Positions 8,200-15,288 of a stretch of 25,439 bases of DNA are shown piece by piece. The DNA lies in NCBI GenBank assembly GCA_900766195.1, contig CAAFUN010000101.1, positions 1-25,439 of the forward strand, written 5' to 3'. The stretch's first letter is position 1, and the number at the start of each line of letters is the position of its first letter. The position numbers and the translations under genes are program-made. Below the pieces are notes generated by a model. It searched no databases. It saw only the letters and a list, made by a program, of their open reading frames with translations, and was not told the DNA's origin. Origin of the DNA: an uncultured Bacteroides sp. (GTDB lineage Bacteria > Bacteroidota > Bacteroidia > Bacteroidales > Bacteroidaceae).

Positions 8200-8634
8200 T
8201 TACAGATTTTCTTTAAAGAATGGTATAATATGTTCCAATGCCTCGCCGGTAGCTTTAGGCTGGTCGTAGAAGTCATAATGGCTTGCTCCCTTCACGACAT
8301 GCAGGTATTTCTTTGTGGAAGCTGCTTTGTTGAACAGCTCGTATCCGTCTCTATAAGAACCGAAGGCACCTACTTTGTCGCCAATGATGATCATCAACGG
8401 CTGGGTCAGCAGATACTCGGCCAGATAGAAAGCATCGAAAGACAAGGTGATGAAACCAGCTTCGGCCAGCTTCTTTCCGTAAATGTGTCCTGAAGTTTGT
8501 TCCTTGCAGCTACTGATCGGATGCGCGCATACGATAGCCGGATATTTTTTTGATTTATCGAAATTTTCAGGGAATTGCAGGATAGCAGCCACGTCCCAAT
8601 TCTGGTTCTTAAAAGTTACTTTTTGCTGTGACAT
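8200..8634 (-). pseudogene. Alpha/beta hydrolase with internal deletion of the catalytic core
   Basis: The open frame encodes 144 residues where dienelactone-hydrolase-like relatives have about 300. Residues 1-68 match the family start (YPAIVCAHP, SSCKEQTSG, KLAEAGFITLSFDA). The sequence then jumps to the family's C-terminal end (FYLAEYLLTQPLMIIIGD, then GAFGSYRDGYELF and the histidine segment VVKGASHYDFYD). The nucleophile elbow (G-x-C/S-x-G-G) and the whole middle are missing. The join falls at FDA, a tripeptide that family members carry at both places, so a short-homology deletion is likely. The reading frame stays open, but the serine or cysteine nucleophile is gone, so catalysis is not expected. 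Confidence 0.75.
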
Positions 8635-8693
8635 AATTCAATCTGTTTAATGATTTATACTATGATCTACTCCTTTGTCGAAGCTTCTGAGTG

Positions 8694-8701
8694 CAAAAGT
8701 A
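8694..8701 (-). promoter_or_regulatory. -7 box of the deleted hydrolase gene
   Basis: The minus strand reads TACTTTTG (TAnnTTTG) about 60 nt before the ATG at 8634. No -33 TTTG at proper spacing. Confidence 0.35.
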
Positions 8702-8926
8702 GCCGAAAGCAGAATTGGGCGTTTTTCTTAATAGCTCAAATATTGTTTTCTCATTGGCTCTTTATTACTCCGGGTGCCAATGCTATATTTATTCAATTTA
8801 CTGTCTATTTAGACAATCCTATTTCATTTGTTAACGCAATAATATCTGCAAGTGTAGGTTCTCCTTTGCCTTTTATAATTGTTGTATGATAACCGTTGAA
8901 TTACAGCCTCTCTAAAAAAATATAAT
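8702..8926. other. Gene-free stretch with a possible HTH-regulator scrap
   Basis: No supported gene. On the minus strand an open stretch at 8805-8900 lacking a start reads like the second half of an XRE-type helix-turn-helix domain (IIKGKGEPTL followed by ADIIALTNEIG) and then stops. It could be a regulator fragment, but the match is short and weak. Confidence 0.25.
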
Positions 8927-8961
8927 AAAAGCGAGAGACTTTCATTCAGTCCCTCGCTTTT
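8927..8961 (-). terminator. Terminator of the HU-related gene
   Basis: A 14-bp stem with one mismatch (8927-8940 with 8948-8961) and a 7-nt loop. On the minus strand the descending arm ends in TTTT with further AT-rich DNA, 24 nt after the stop. Confidence 0.7.
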
Positions 8962-8984
8962 ACATCATAAAAAGGCAGTACTTT

Positions 8985-9470
8985 TTATCCTAAAGGATTA
9001 TCATCCTTACCACCTCCATTAGAGCCGCCTCCATCTTTACCACTGCCATCCGCCGCTTTCTTACCTTTGCTCACGCTACCTTTTCCCAATGACAGCCTTT
9101 CTACAGTGGCATTACTCAACATATTTTTGAAATAACTTCCCGGATAGAAGATGATTCTCCGTCGATACACCGTATTTACATCCACATCATCCACACCCGC
9201 TTGGCTCTTTGCCTTCAGTCCGGGACGGAAACAACCGAAGTCTCCCAACTGAACAGAATAACCCTTATCCAAATCCATATTGAGTGTATCAACCAGTCCG
9301 TCTATCACCATCTTCACCACTCCACGTGGCGCCATACTCACTTTCTGCACTTCTTCGCACAAAGTTTTAAAATCCACCATACCCAGCACTTTTGACTGTG
9401 CCACAAATTTCACTGTTTTGGTCTTATCAAAACCAAATACTACTTTTTTCACTTCATACTTAATAGCCAT
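8985..9470 (-). CDS. HU-related DNA-binding protein with glycine-rich tail
   Basis: A 161-residue protein of the Bacteroidetes HU-related group (HU-HIG type). Residues 1-128 carry the fold: an N-terminal strand segment unlike classic HU, helices with DFKTLCEEVQKVS and VVKMVIDGLVD, then the strand pair YSVQLGDFGCFRPGLKA (about 71-87) that carries the HU core signature. The last ~33 residues are low-complexity glycine, lysine and serine (GSGKDGGGSNGGG). The protein is probably a nucleoid-associated DNA binder in the cytoplasm. It stands alone with a good promoter and terminator. Such genes are multicopy in Bacteroides genomes and often lie beside variable loci. Confidence 0.88.
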   Translation of the reverse strand: MAIKYEVKKVVFGFDKTKTVKFVAQSKVLGMVDFKTLCEEVQKVSMAPRGVVKMVIDGLVDTLNMDLDKGYSVQLGDFGCFRPGLKAKSQAGVDDVDVNTVYRRRIIFYPGSYFKNMLSNATVERLSLGKGSVSKGKKAADGSGKDGGGSNGGGKDDNPLG

Positions 9471-9591
9471 GATTTTTCACTTTTTAAATTATTAATAGAT
9501 ATACTTCTTTTTTCTTATCTCATTTAGAAGCCGAAGTTTTTCACCGCGAGGCCTCAACGGCAACTCTTCCAGTTTCTCAAATGCGATGTTG

Positions 9592-9623
9592 CAAAGTTAT
9601 AGTGAGATAGAGGCGAAAGCAAG
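9592..9623 (-). promoter_or_regulatory. Promoter of the HU-related gene
   Basis: On the minus strand CTTG (9623-9620) is followed by 20 nt and TAACTTTG (9599-9592). Both match the Bacteroides consensus, predicting a leader of about 115 nt to the ATG at 9470. Confidence 0.6.
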
Positions 9624-9855
9624 AAAACCATATCTACAGCATAAAAGAGTAACTACCTAATAATTAAACGATTAAAAAATGGGTATCTCTACAATGAAGA
9701 AAAGAAGAAAGCGCGGGTAAAAGAGACAAAAAGAGAAATTTGGCTATAACATCTACAGAGCAACAGCGTAAATCATTGAATATGAGTATCTCTTTACGAA
9801 GCCATCTCTACCGTATATATTCAATATTCATTTTCTGGCATAAACTCATAAATAT

Positions 9856-10087
9856 ATGATGGAAAATTGCAAGAATAAAGCAATCTATATCATGATGCCA
9901 ACATAACTGACTTCTCAGCATGTAGATTTCCGCAACAGGATGATTTACTTCTTAGATCATGTGCATGACTACGACCAGGATTACACAAAAGATATAGCGG
10001 ACTTACTGCCGGATAACTTAAAGGCGGCAGGGATACTTTGAAATCCATGAGAACCACGAAATCATTGACATCTACTACATACATTAA
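9856..10087 (+). pseudogene. Small dead gene: one in-frame stop and one frameshift
   Basis: From ATG ATG at 9856 the frame reads MMENCKNKAIYIMMPT, hits TAA at 9904-9906 and continues in the same frame (LTSQHVDFRNRMIYFLDHV, then DYDQDYTKDIADLLPDN) to a TGA at 10039. Dropping one G from the GGG near 10030-10032 restores a frame that ends with GYFEIHENHEIIDIYYIH and a TAA at 10085. The repaired product would be about 76 residues, acidic and protein-like. I recognise no family. A hairpin follows directly. The rest of the 9471-10202 gap holds only the HU promoter and AT-rich DNA. Confidence 0.5.
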
Positions 10088-10093
10088 AATATA

Positions 10094-10129
10094 AAATCCT
10101 TGAGATGGCATAAGATATCTCAAGGATTT
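10094..10129 (+). terminator. Hairpin after the small dead gene
   Basis: A perfect 13-bp stem (10094-10106 with 10117-10129) with a 10-nt loop, 6 nt after the TAA of the dead gene. The flanks are AT-rich but there is no long T run. Confidence 0.55.
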
Positions 10130-10202
10130 AGTATATCTCACAAGACAGAGTTTACTGAGAGATTACTCTTTAAATATCTGGATTTTCGGCATTACTCTAC
10201 CT

Positions 10203-11195
10203 TTATTTTGATAATTCATCAATAACTTGGTGAATTAGTTTTTCTATGTTTTTAACTATTTCTTCGTCTTTATCAGTCGAAAGAAACTTGTATCCATATT
10301 TATCCTGAGCTAATATTGATTTTAAAAAATGATTTTCATCAGTTGTATAAAAATAGGTATAATACTGCAAATCATCTTTTGCTATTTCTGTTTGACAACA
10401 AAAAGTATAGTTTTTGACTTTTAATAGTAATTTGGACATATAAAACACACCTTTATCGGTTGTCCATATAAAGCATTTCGGTTCTTGTTCTACATTGAGT
10501 TTCTGTTTCAATTGATTATGAATGTTTTTCAGCTTATCATAATTCAAGTTCTTAAGCCAATGCTCAATGAGAAGCTCTTCAAAAGTGTTTTTACCATCAA
10601 TATTCCACTGTCTGCTAGAAGGATGAGCTACTTTTTTAATTACAATACCTCCATACTTTGCATCAAATTCCTCTTTCCTATTATTCTTAAAACTTTCCAT
10701 TTTATCGAATCCAAACTTCGTAGCAAATATCACAATATCAGGTTTTAATTCGTCTAATATCCCGCAGAAAGCAGCAAAAGCCACTTTGCCATCTTTCTCT
10801 TGATAATAACCTTTTTTACCAAAACCTTTGCCATCTGCAGTGTTACTTGCGGGGCGTAAGAAATAGTTGTAGAATGCGACATCTTCATAATCGGTTGTAT
10901 TTAATAATTTTTGGATTGAATTAAACAAACCTTTTAAATATACTACTTTGCCAGCATTACTCACTAATTCTTCTGGCATTGTAGGTTTATCTCCTTCATG
11001 GTACCAAGCATTAGCATCAGTAAAAGGTGTAATTGATGTATCATTTTCATCCAAATAATTACTTTCAGTAATCAAAAGAAGTTTGCTGTGTTGATTACTT
11101 TCGTAACTCTTTCCAACGTAAGGTTTCAATAAAGGAAAACGTTCAAAAATTCCCCCTGTTATAATATCGGTTCCTATTCCATTAAAATCTTCCAT
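10203..11195 (-). CDS. Uracil-DNA-glycosylase-superfamily-like protein with unknown C-terminal domain
   Basis: A 330-residue cytosolic protein. Residues 35-215 follow the uracil-DNA glycosylase fold plan: strand LLLITESNYL (39-48) in the place of the first active-site motif, FYNYFLRPA (108-116), strand PDIVIFATKFGF (152-163), and AHPSSRQW (190-197), which fits the HPS-type DNA-insertion loop motif. The usual catalytic Asp/Asn of motif 1 is not obvious, so activity or substrate may differ. Residues 220-330 are a lysine-rich extra domain I do not recognise. It lies 35 nt behind the metallophosphoesterase gene, probably in the same transcript. UDG-fold proteins are known in DNA repair and in some anti-phage base-excision systems; which applies here is unknown. 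Confidence 0.55.
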   Translation of the reverse strand: MEDFNGIGTDIITGGIFERFPLLKPYVGKSYESNQHSKLLLITESNYLDENDTSITPFTDANAWYHEGDKPTMPEELVSNAGKVVYLKGLFNSIQKLLNTTDYEDVAFYNYFLRPASNTADGKGFGKKGYYQEKDGKVAFAAFCGILDELKPDIVIFATKFGFDKMESFKNNRKEEFDAKYGGIVIKKVAHPSSRQWNIDGKNTFEELLIEHWLKNLNYDKLKNIHNQLKQKLNVEQEPKCFIWTTDKGVFYMSKLLLKVKNYTFCCQTEIAKDDLQYYTYFYTTDENHFLKSILAQDKYGYKFLSTDKDEEIVKNIEKLIHQVIDELSK

Positions 11196-11230
11196 AATTT
11201 ATTTTATTTTTCAATTTAGATTTATCTTTC

Positions 11231-11848
11231 TTATATTTTCAAATAATGTCCGTTCCACAAACAATCACAAAAAATTACTCGCCCACCATTTACCGAAACA
11301 TCTTTTATATCTGGAATCCGATTGTGTCCTACAACCTGAATGAAGCCTTGTAAAGGACGATATAACTCCACCATGCCTGCCATGAAAATTCCGCTCGTCG
11401 TATATTCGTCTCCTACCTGCCGCAGCGCGTCGCACTGTTTTCCTGTCGGGTTATTCAGCTGTTCAGCGATGTTGCGGGTTAAATCGCCCTTAAAATCTTC
11501 GACAAACCATTTGTGTACAATGCCTGCGTGCGTAAAAATAATATCGTCCATTTGATAAGCGTTTTGAAACAATGCGCTATTTTCACGAAAGCTTATTGAT
11601 ACATTTTCGTTTATGTCATAGTCGAAATGTAGCAAGTCGTGATTGCCGAGCAACAAAATTACATTGTCTGGATTCTCTTTTTTGAAACTGATAATTTCTT
11701 TTAAGTTATCAAGTTCCATCTCGGAATCAATGTTGTCTTTCCCGTCCAAATAATCGCCGAGAAAGATGTAGCGGCAATCAGGATTTTCCGCTATTGCTGT
11801 TTTCCAAAACGCAGATCCATGTATGTCACCGAGTACAATTGTTGACAT
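11231..11848 (-). CDS. Calcineurin-like metallophosphoesterase
   Basis: From the ATG at 11848 the protein has 205 residues. It carries the complete metallophosphoesterase motif series: GDIHG near the N-terminus, GDYLDG, GNHDLLHF, THAG and GHN near the C-terminus, providing the two-metal site. The order and spacing suit the PPP-type phosphatase and diadenosine-tetraphosphatase group. Substrate could be phosphoprotein or a nucleotide. An upstream in-frame start at 11881 would add 11 residues before the core strand, so I prefer 11848, where MSTIVLGDIHG starts directly. Its base composition is visibly richer in G+C than the following gene, suggesting separate origin. It probably leads a two-gene transcript with the UDG-like gene. 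Confidence 0.85.
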   Translation of the reverse strand: MSTIVLGDIHGSAFWKTAIAENPDCRYIFLGDYLDGKDNIDSEMELDNLKEIISFKKENPDNVILLLGNHDLLHFDYDINENVSISFRENSALFQNAYQMDDIIFTHAGIVHKWFVEDFKGDLTRNIAEQLNNPTGKQCDALRQVGDEYTTSGIFMAGMVELYRPLQGFIQVVGHNRIPDIKDVSVNGGRVIFCDCLWNGHYLKI

Positions 11849-11971
11849 ATTACTAAAATTTTGAATACTACAACCCCTCAATAAACTTTTCGCGTGAAAT
11901 TTCGAGCTGAACAGAAATGCACGAGCTATTTTAATGCTTGTTAGTTATTCTACCAACATCTGTATGTGTCG

Positions 11972-12002
11972 CAAATTTAATTAAAAAATTTTGAGAGACA
12001 AC
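11972..12002 (-). promoter_or_regulatory. Promoter of the metallophosphoesterase/UDG-like pair
   Basis: On the minus strand GTTG (12002-11999), 19 nt, then TAAATTTG (11979-11972). The leader to the ATG at 11848 would be about 120 nt. The promoter lies in DNA next to the VapE-type remnant. Confidence 0.5.
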
Positions 12003-12053
12003 AAATGTCAGTAAAAATAATAAGCGGACTGTTTTCAATGCAAAAAAACAACA

Positions 12054-12525
12054 TGTGAAAGTATCTTTGCTCTGCAGATCAATTTTACCGGAAAACAAAT
12101 AGCTTTTAAAGATCTGGGGCAGAGATAATCCAACCACGTGGTTTTGAATTTCCCCTGCTCTCCGGTCAAGACTAAACAAGTTGATTCTGGTAGCAAATAT
12201 CTTTCAGGGCGTTGGCAGCGCCCCTCATTAGCCATTTGGTTAAGTACTCATTCCGCTTTTCGGGATTAGCCGACTTAAGAGTTTGCGCCAATTGCGACTG
12301 AAAATATTCTTTAACCGGATGAACTTTCGAGGAAAGATCACTTTCGAATATCGCACGGATGTTTTCGGCCGAGATCGATATGCCAATTCCGTTATCTATT
12401 CTCCGTTTGAATAAATAGTGAACAAACTTGATGACATGCGAAGATAGTGGTGTAGAGGGTACCAGTTTTTCGTTCGTAATTTTTAGTTGTAAACATATTA
12501 TGTCTTTTACGCATAGATTCCCCAC
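12054..12525 (-). pseudogene. VapE/VirE-type primase-helicase remnant, two frameshifts
   Basis: Three overlapping leftward frames join into one protein segment. The first holds FESDLSSKVHPVKEYF and YLTKWLMRGAANALKD, ending at a stop near 12178. Restoring one base there continues as LVLTGEQGKFKTTWLDYLCP, the P-loop region of the virulence-associated E (VapE) domain of mobile-element replication proteins. A second shift near 12101-12110 leads to YLFSGKIDLQSKDTFT. Nothing recognisable follows 12054, so the helicase C-terminus is lost. The annotated 5' end is the GTG at 12525; intact relatives have several hundred residues more upstream. This is a dead fragment of an integrated element. Confidence 0.8.
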
Positions 12526-12570
12526 TCTTAATAGTAGCTTTCCATAATAAAAATCCAGTATGAGACAAAA

Positions 12571-12622
12571 AAGTGAACGGATATCACCGTTTTTAGTGGG
12601 TAAATATGAACTGTTTTCGCCA
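12571..12622 (+). repeat. Left inverted repeat flanking the PHP-ATPase pair
   Basis: The first 29 nt (12571-12599, beginning AAGTGAACGGATATCA) match the reverse complement of 15179-15207 with one mismatch. Similarity continues to 12622 against 15156, about 44 of 52 positions in total. The copies face each other across 2.5 kb containing exactly two genes. No target-site duplication is visible just outside. Confidence 0.8.
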
Positions 12623-12687
12623 TATCAAGCCCCTATCCTTAAAACTTTATTAAGTACACAATTATAATGATCTATATATAGAAAGCG

Positions 12688-12978
12688 TTAGGCTCTATAT
12701 TTATCAATAGCATCTTTATAAATATTTTCGCTCATATCTTTGAACTGAGATTTGTTTTGCTCCAATTCATTAAACTTCCGATAAAGATTCTTATATATTA
12801 TCTGATGAGCCTTATTTGGAATATTTTCATCAGAATATTCATCCATTTCACATTCACTATTTACGAATAAATCTATCATATTTAGTAAATCATCTTTATT
12901 TATAGTATCAATAGAACTATAATTAATACCATCAAGGCTAAATTCTCCTTTGCCTTTGTTAATTCTTAAGATTTTCAT
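12688..12978 (-). CDS. Small acidic partner protein of the PHP-ATPase
   Basis: A 96-residue protein whose ATG lies inside the last codons of the PHP-ATPase gene (20-base overlap in a different frame), so translation is probably coupled. It has no signal peptide or membrane segment. It begins with a strand-like MKILRINKGKGEFSLDG, then an acidic middle (SECEMDEYSDENIP), then a charged helical C-terminus with AHQIIYKNLYRKFNELE. I do not recognise a named family. Tight coupling to an ATPase suggests a subunit, regulator or antitoxin-like partner. It ends shortly before the left inverted repeat. Confidence 0.75.
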   Translation of the reverse strand: MKILRINKGKGEFSLDGINYSSIDTINKDDLLNMIDLFVNSECEMDEYSDENIPNKAHQIIYKNLYRKFNELEQNKSQFKDMSENIYKDAIDKYRA

Positions 12979-14995
12979 AAGTTTTATTCCTTTCTATGTA
13001 TGCTATTTGGCCTGCCTCCAAACTATCTAGTTGTATTGCATAGTTTTCTATTTCCTTTTGATCTTTTGATTTAAGTGTTTTGTCCGTAGGATAACCATAA
13101 TAGATTCTGAATTCTGGCTTTTTATCTACAAGAGTCTTTTCTGTATAGATAATATAATTGGGGTGAATAGAGCCACCAATCGTATTATTGTGGGTTACAA
13201 CTACTACAGGCATCTCTTCGGCTAAATCTTTCAAAAGAGCATTTACATCATCTTTAAGGAAGATATTATCAAAGGAAGACTCAGGCTCATCAATAAGTAA
13301 CATATCATAATTCCTTGCATCCTGAATAGAATTGAGTAAGTTATATTCTGACTGTTCCCCTCCGGAGACTTCCAAACCGTACTCATTAAGTATCTTATAA
13401 TCCACCGTTATGAAAAACTTATAGATTTCCGCATTGTTGATTGATTCTATTTCTTTTAATTTTTTAACAAGGAGTAAAGGGTTGTTATATTCAGTGTAAG
13501 CATCTGCCAAACTTATTTTACGTCCCAAGACTGACTTCATATCAGTCGCATTCTCAAACATTCTCGTTTTAGCCTGAATTTTGAATTTCGCTACATCCAT
13601 TGTAGCAATCTCCCTCTCACGCATAATATAAGAGCAAAGCAACTTAAACTTTGTACGTTTATGTCTGTTAGTCGCAATTCCATAGAAACTTACGTCTGGT
13701 AAAGCTGGTGCAGCTGAATGATATTGAAGACTCTTATTAATCTCTGCCATCAAGGAGTTAGCCCACTTCTTCTTATTATATACTTCTAAGGCTTTCTCAT
13801 ATTGGCTTTCCATGTCAAAAAGTAATGCTTTTAGCGAATTTATATCAATATATCGATCTATGGTTTCTCTATATTCTACATTGCCCATGATTGCAAGTAC
13901 ATGCCCTATTAATTGTTTAAGCGTGTCAGGCTCAGCAATATCGAACCTATAGTCGTTGAAAAATATACATTTAGAGAAAATATCCTTTAAACCTTCATCC
14001 TTGGCTATGTTTTTAAGAGTTTCTATATACCCCTCTACAGCATTGCTGTCTACTTGCTCATCGCTGATACTTACTGCATCATCCACAGCACTTCTGAACA
14101 AATCAATATAATCCTCGAATAAGCTGTTTTTCTTTTCGGAAAGAAGGTTATCATACATATTTTTATCTTGACTTTCATTACCGTTAACCAGTGAAAACTG
14201 TTTGATGTATTTAACGTTCTCTTTGCCATATTTGCGATTAATCATTCTGAGCGTATATGATTTCCCTGATGATCTGCGACCAAGAATGACATTCAGTCCC
14301 GAAGAAATCTTTAATTCTCCAGTGTTAATGTCTATTAAATTCTTGTCTGAATCATCCAATGCAACCTTCTGTCTATCTTTCAACGCTTCTTTCAGTGCAT
14401 GAAGGGATAAGTCTCCGACCTCTATAAAAGTTTGCCTTGGTTGAAACTCATGCATTGCTAATGTAAACCTACTATCACTGAAATACACTGGAACTAAACT
14501 ATTTTTATCCTTTCGACAATAGATGAATTTCTTAGGACTATTGACTTCTCCAACTGTAATATGTTCCCCCAACTCTAAAATAACAGGCTTTGGGATGTGA
14601 GGCTTTTTATCGTAGTGGGGTATTAATAAGTATTTTGAGAGGTCTACAAATATAGATTTGAATGTAGGTAAGTCTAACGAATCTGTTGTCGTATGGATAT
14701 TTGACGTTACCATATTTGCTCTTTCATCAAAGTCATCTATGTCCAACTCATCAGCAATGACCAATATATGTCCATTGCACAAGTCAACTTCAATACCTGG
14801 AAAAACAGTTACATTCCCCAACATCGCTTTTATTGTTAGATATTGATTTTTATCAAACAGATTATGATTGGTAATAGCAATGCCGTCTATTCCCATCGTT
14901 GAAACATACTCTTTCAACTTCGAAATATCGAAATCAAAAGAACTGTCGCTGGTGGGACTTGGAATTGTATGTATATGTAAATCTATCTTTTTCAT
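12959..14995 (-). CDS. PHP-domain/ABC-type (SMC-like) ATPase fusion
   Basis: From the ATG at 14995 the protein has 678 residues. Residues 1-180 form a PHP phosphoesterase-type domain: DLHIHT (5-10), ITNHN (41-45), PGIEVD (66-71), HY near 127 and SDSR (173-176). The last motif lacks the usual final His, so one metal ligand may be absent. Residues 230-678 are an SMC/Rad50-like ATPase: Walker A GRRSSGKS (239-246), signature VSGGEQ (543-548), Walker B LLIDEP (566-571) with Glu570, and VVTH switch His602. A long helical insertion separates the two halves. PHP plus ATPase proteins of this kind (some annotated TrlF-like) occur in defence-type islands. An upstream TTG at 15013 lies inside the promoter and is rejected. 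Nuclease or phosphatase function is inference. Confidence 0.88.
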   Translation of the reverse strand: MKKIDLHIHTIPSPTSDSSFDFDISKLKEYVSTMGIDGIAITNHNLFDKNQYLTIKAMLGNVTVFPGIEVDLCNGHILVIADELDIDDFDERANMVTSNIHTTTDSLDLPTFKSIFVDLSKYLLIPHYDKKPHIPKPVILELGEHITVGEVNSPKKFIYCRKDKNSLVPVYFSDSRFTLAMHEFQPRQTFIEVGDLSLHALKEALKDRQKVALDDSDKNLIDINTGELKISSGLNVILGRRSSGKSYTLRMINRKYGKENVKYIKQFSLVNGNESQDKNMYDNLLSEKKNSLFEDYIDLFRSAVDDAVSISDEQVDSNAVEGYIETLKNIAKDEGLKDIFSKCIFFNDYRFDIAEPDTLKQLIGHVLAIMGNVEYRETIDRYIDINSLKALLFDMESQYEKALEVYNKKKWANSLMAEINKSLQYHSAAPALPDVSFYGIATNRHKRTKFKLLCSYIMREREIATMDVAKFKIQAKTRMFENATDMKSVLGRKISLADAYTEYNNPLLLVKKLKEIESINNAEIYKFFITVDYKILNEYGLEVSGGEQSEYNLLNSIQDARNYDMLLIDEPESSFDNIFLKDDVNALLKDLAEEMPVVVVTHNNTIGGSIHPNYIIYTEKTLVDKKPEFRIYYGYPTDKTLKSKDQKEIENYAIQLDSLEAGQIAYIERNKTYENLKN

Positions 14996-15002
14996 ATTTT
15001 GG

Positions 15003-15033
15003 CAAAAATACAAGTTTTCAATGAATTAACAAA
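15003..15033 (-). promoter_or_regulatory. Promoter of the PHP-ATPase gene, nearly leaderless
   Basis: On the minus strand TTTG (15033-15030), 19 nt, TATTTTTG (15010-15003): an exact consensus match. The ATG starts at 14995, only 7 nt after the box, so transcription should begin within a few bases of the start codon. Confidence 0.7.
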
Positions 15034-15155
15034 AAACAGCAATTTCAATCATTCTTCAAACAAATCTTTATTTATGAAGCTCTCATTCTTTTTCCTTCAT
15101 CGATGTCTTACATAATTTTCAAACGAATCATCTTTAATTTGAGGTTATCTGCGTG

Positions 15156-15207
15156 TGGCAAAAACAATTAATATCCATCCACTAAAAACGATGATATCCG
15201 TTCACTT
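15156..15207 (-). repeat. Right inverted repeat flanking the PHP-ATPase pair
   Basis: Reverse complement partner of 12571-12622: 28 of 29 identical in the outer part, weaker inside. It lies between the PHP-ATPase promoter and the end of the KAP NTPase gene. Confidence 0.8.
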
Positions 15208-15288
15208 GGCTATATAATTATCCGGCAGCCTATCCTTTCAAGCTTAAATACAAAAGATGGTCTATCATTATGTAAAATAAACACAATT

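Noticed and set aside
8650..8889. Rightward 79-residue hydrophobic frame
   Set aside because: No ribosome-binding site, no promoter, and AT-rich composition explains the hydrophobic codons.
9890..10141. Leftward 83-residue frame
   Set aside because: It is the reverse strand of the small dead gene and of its hairpin, and has no protein-like pattern.
12571..15207. Inverted repeats as the edges of an invertible phase switch
   Set aside because: The repeats flank complete genes with their own promoter, no recombinase is nearby, and inversion would not disconnect promoter from gene.
12571..15207. Inverted repeats as ends of a normal insertion sequence
   Set aside because: No transposase lies inside and no target-site duplication is visible.
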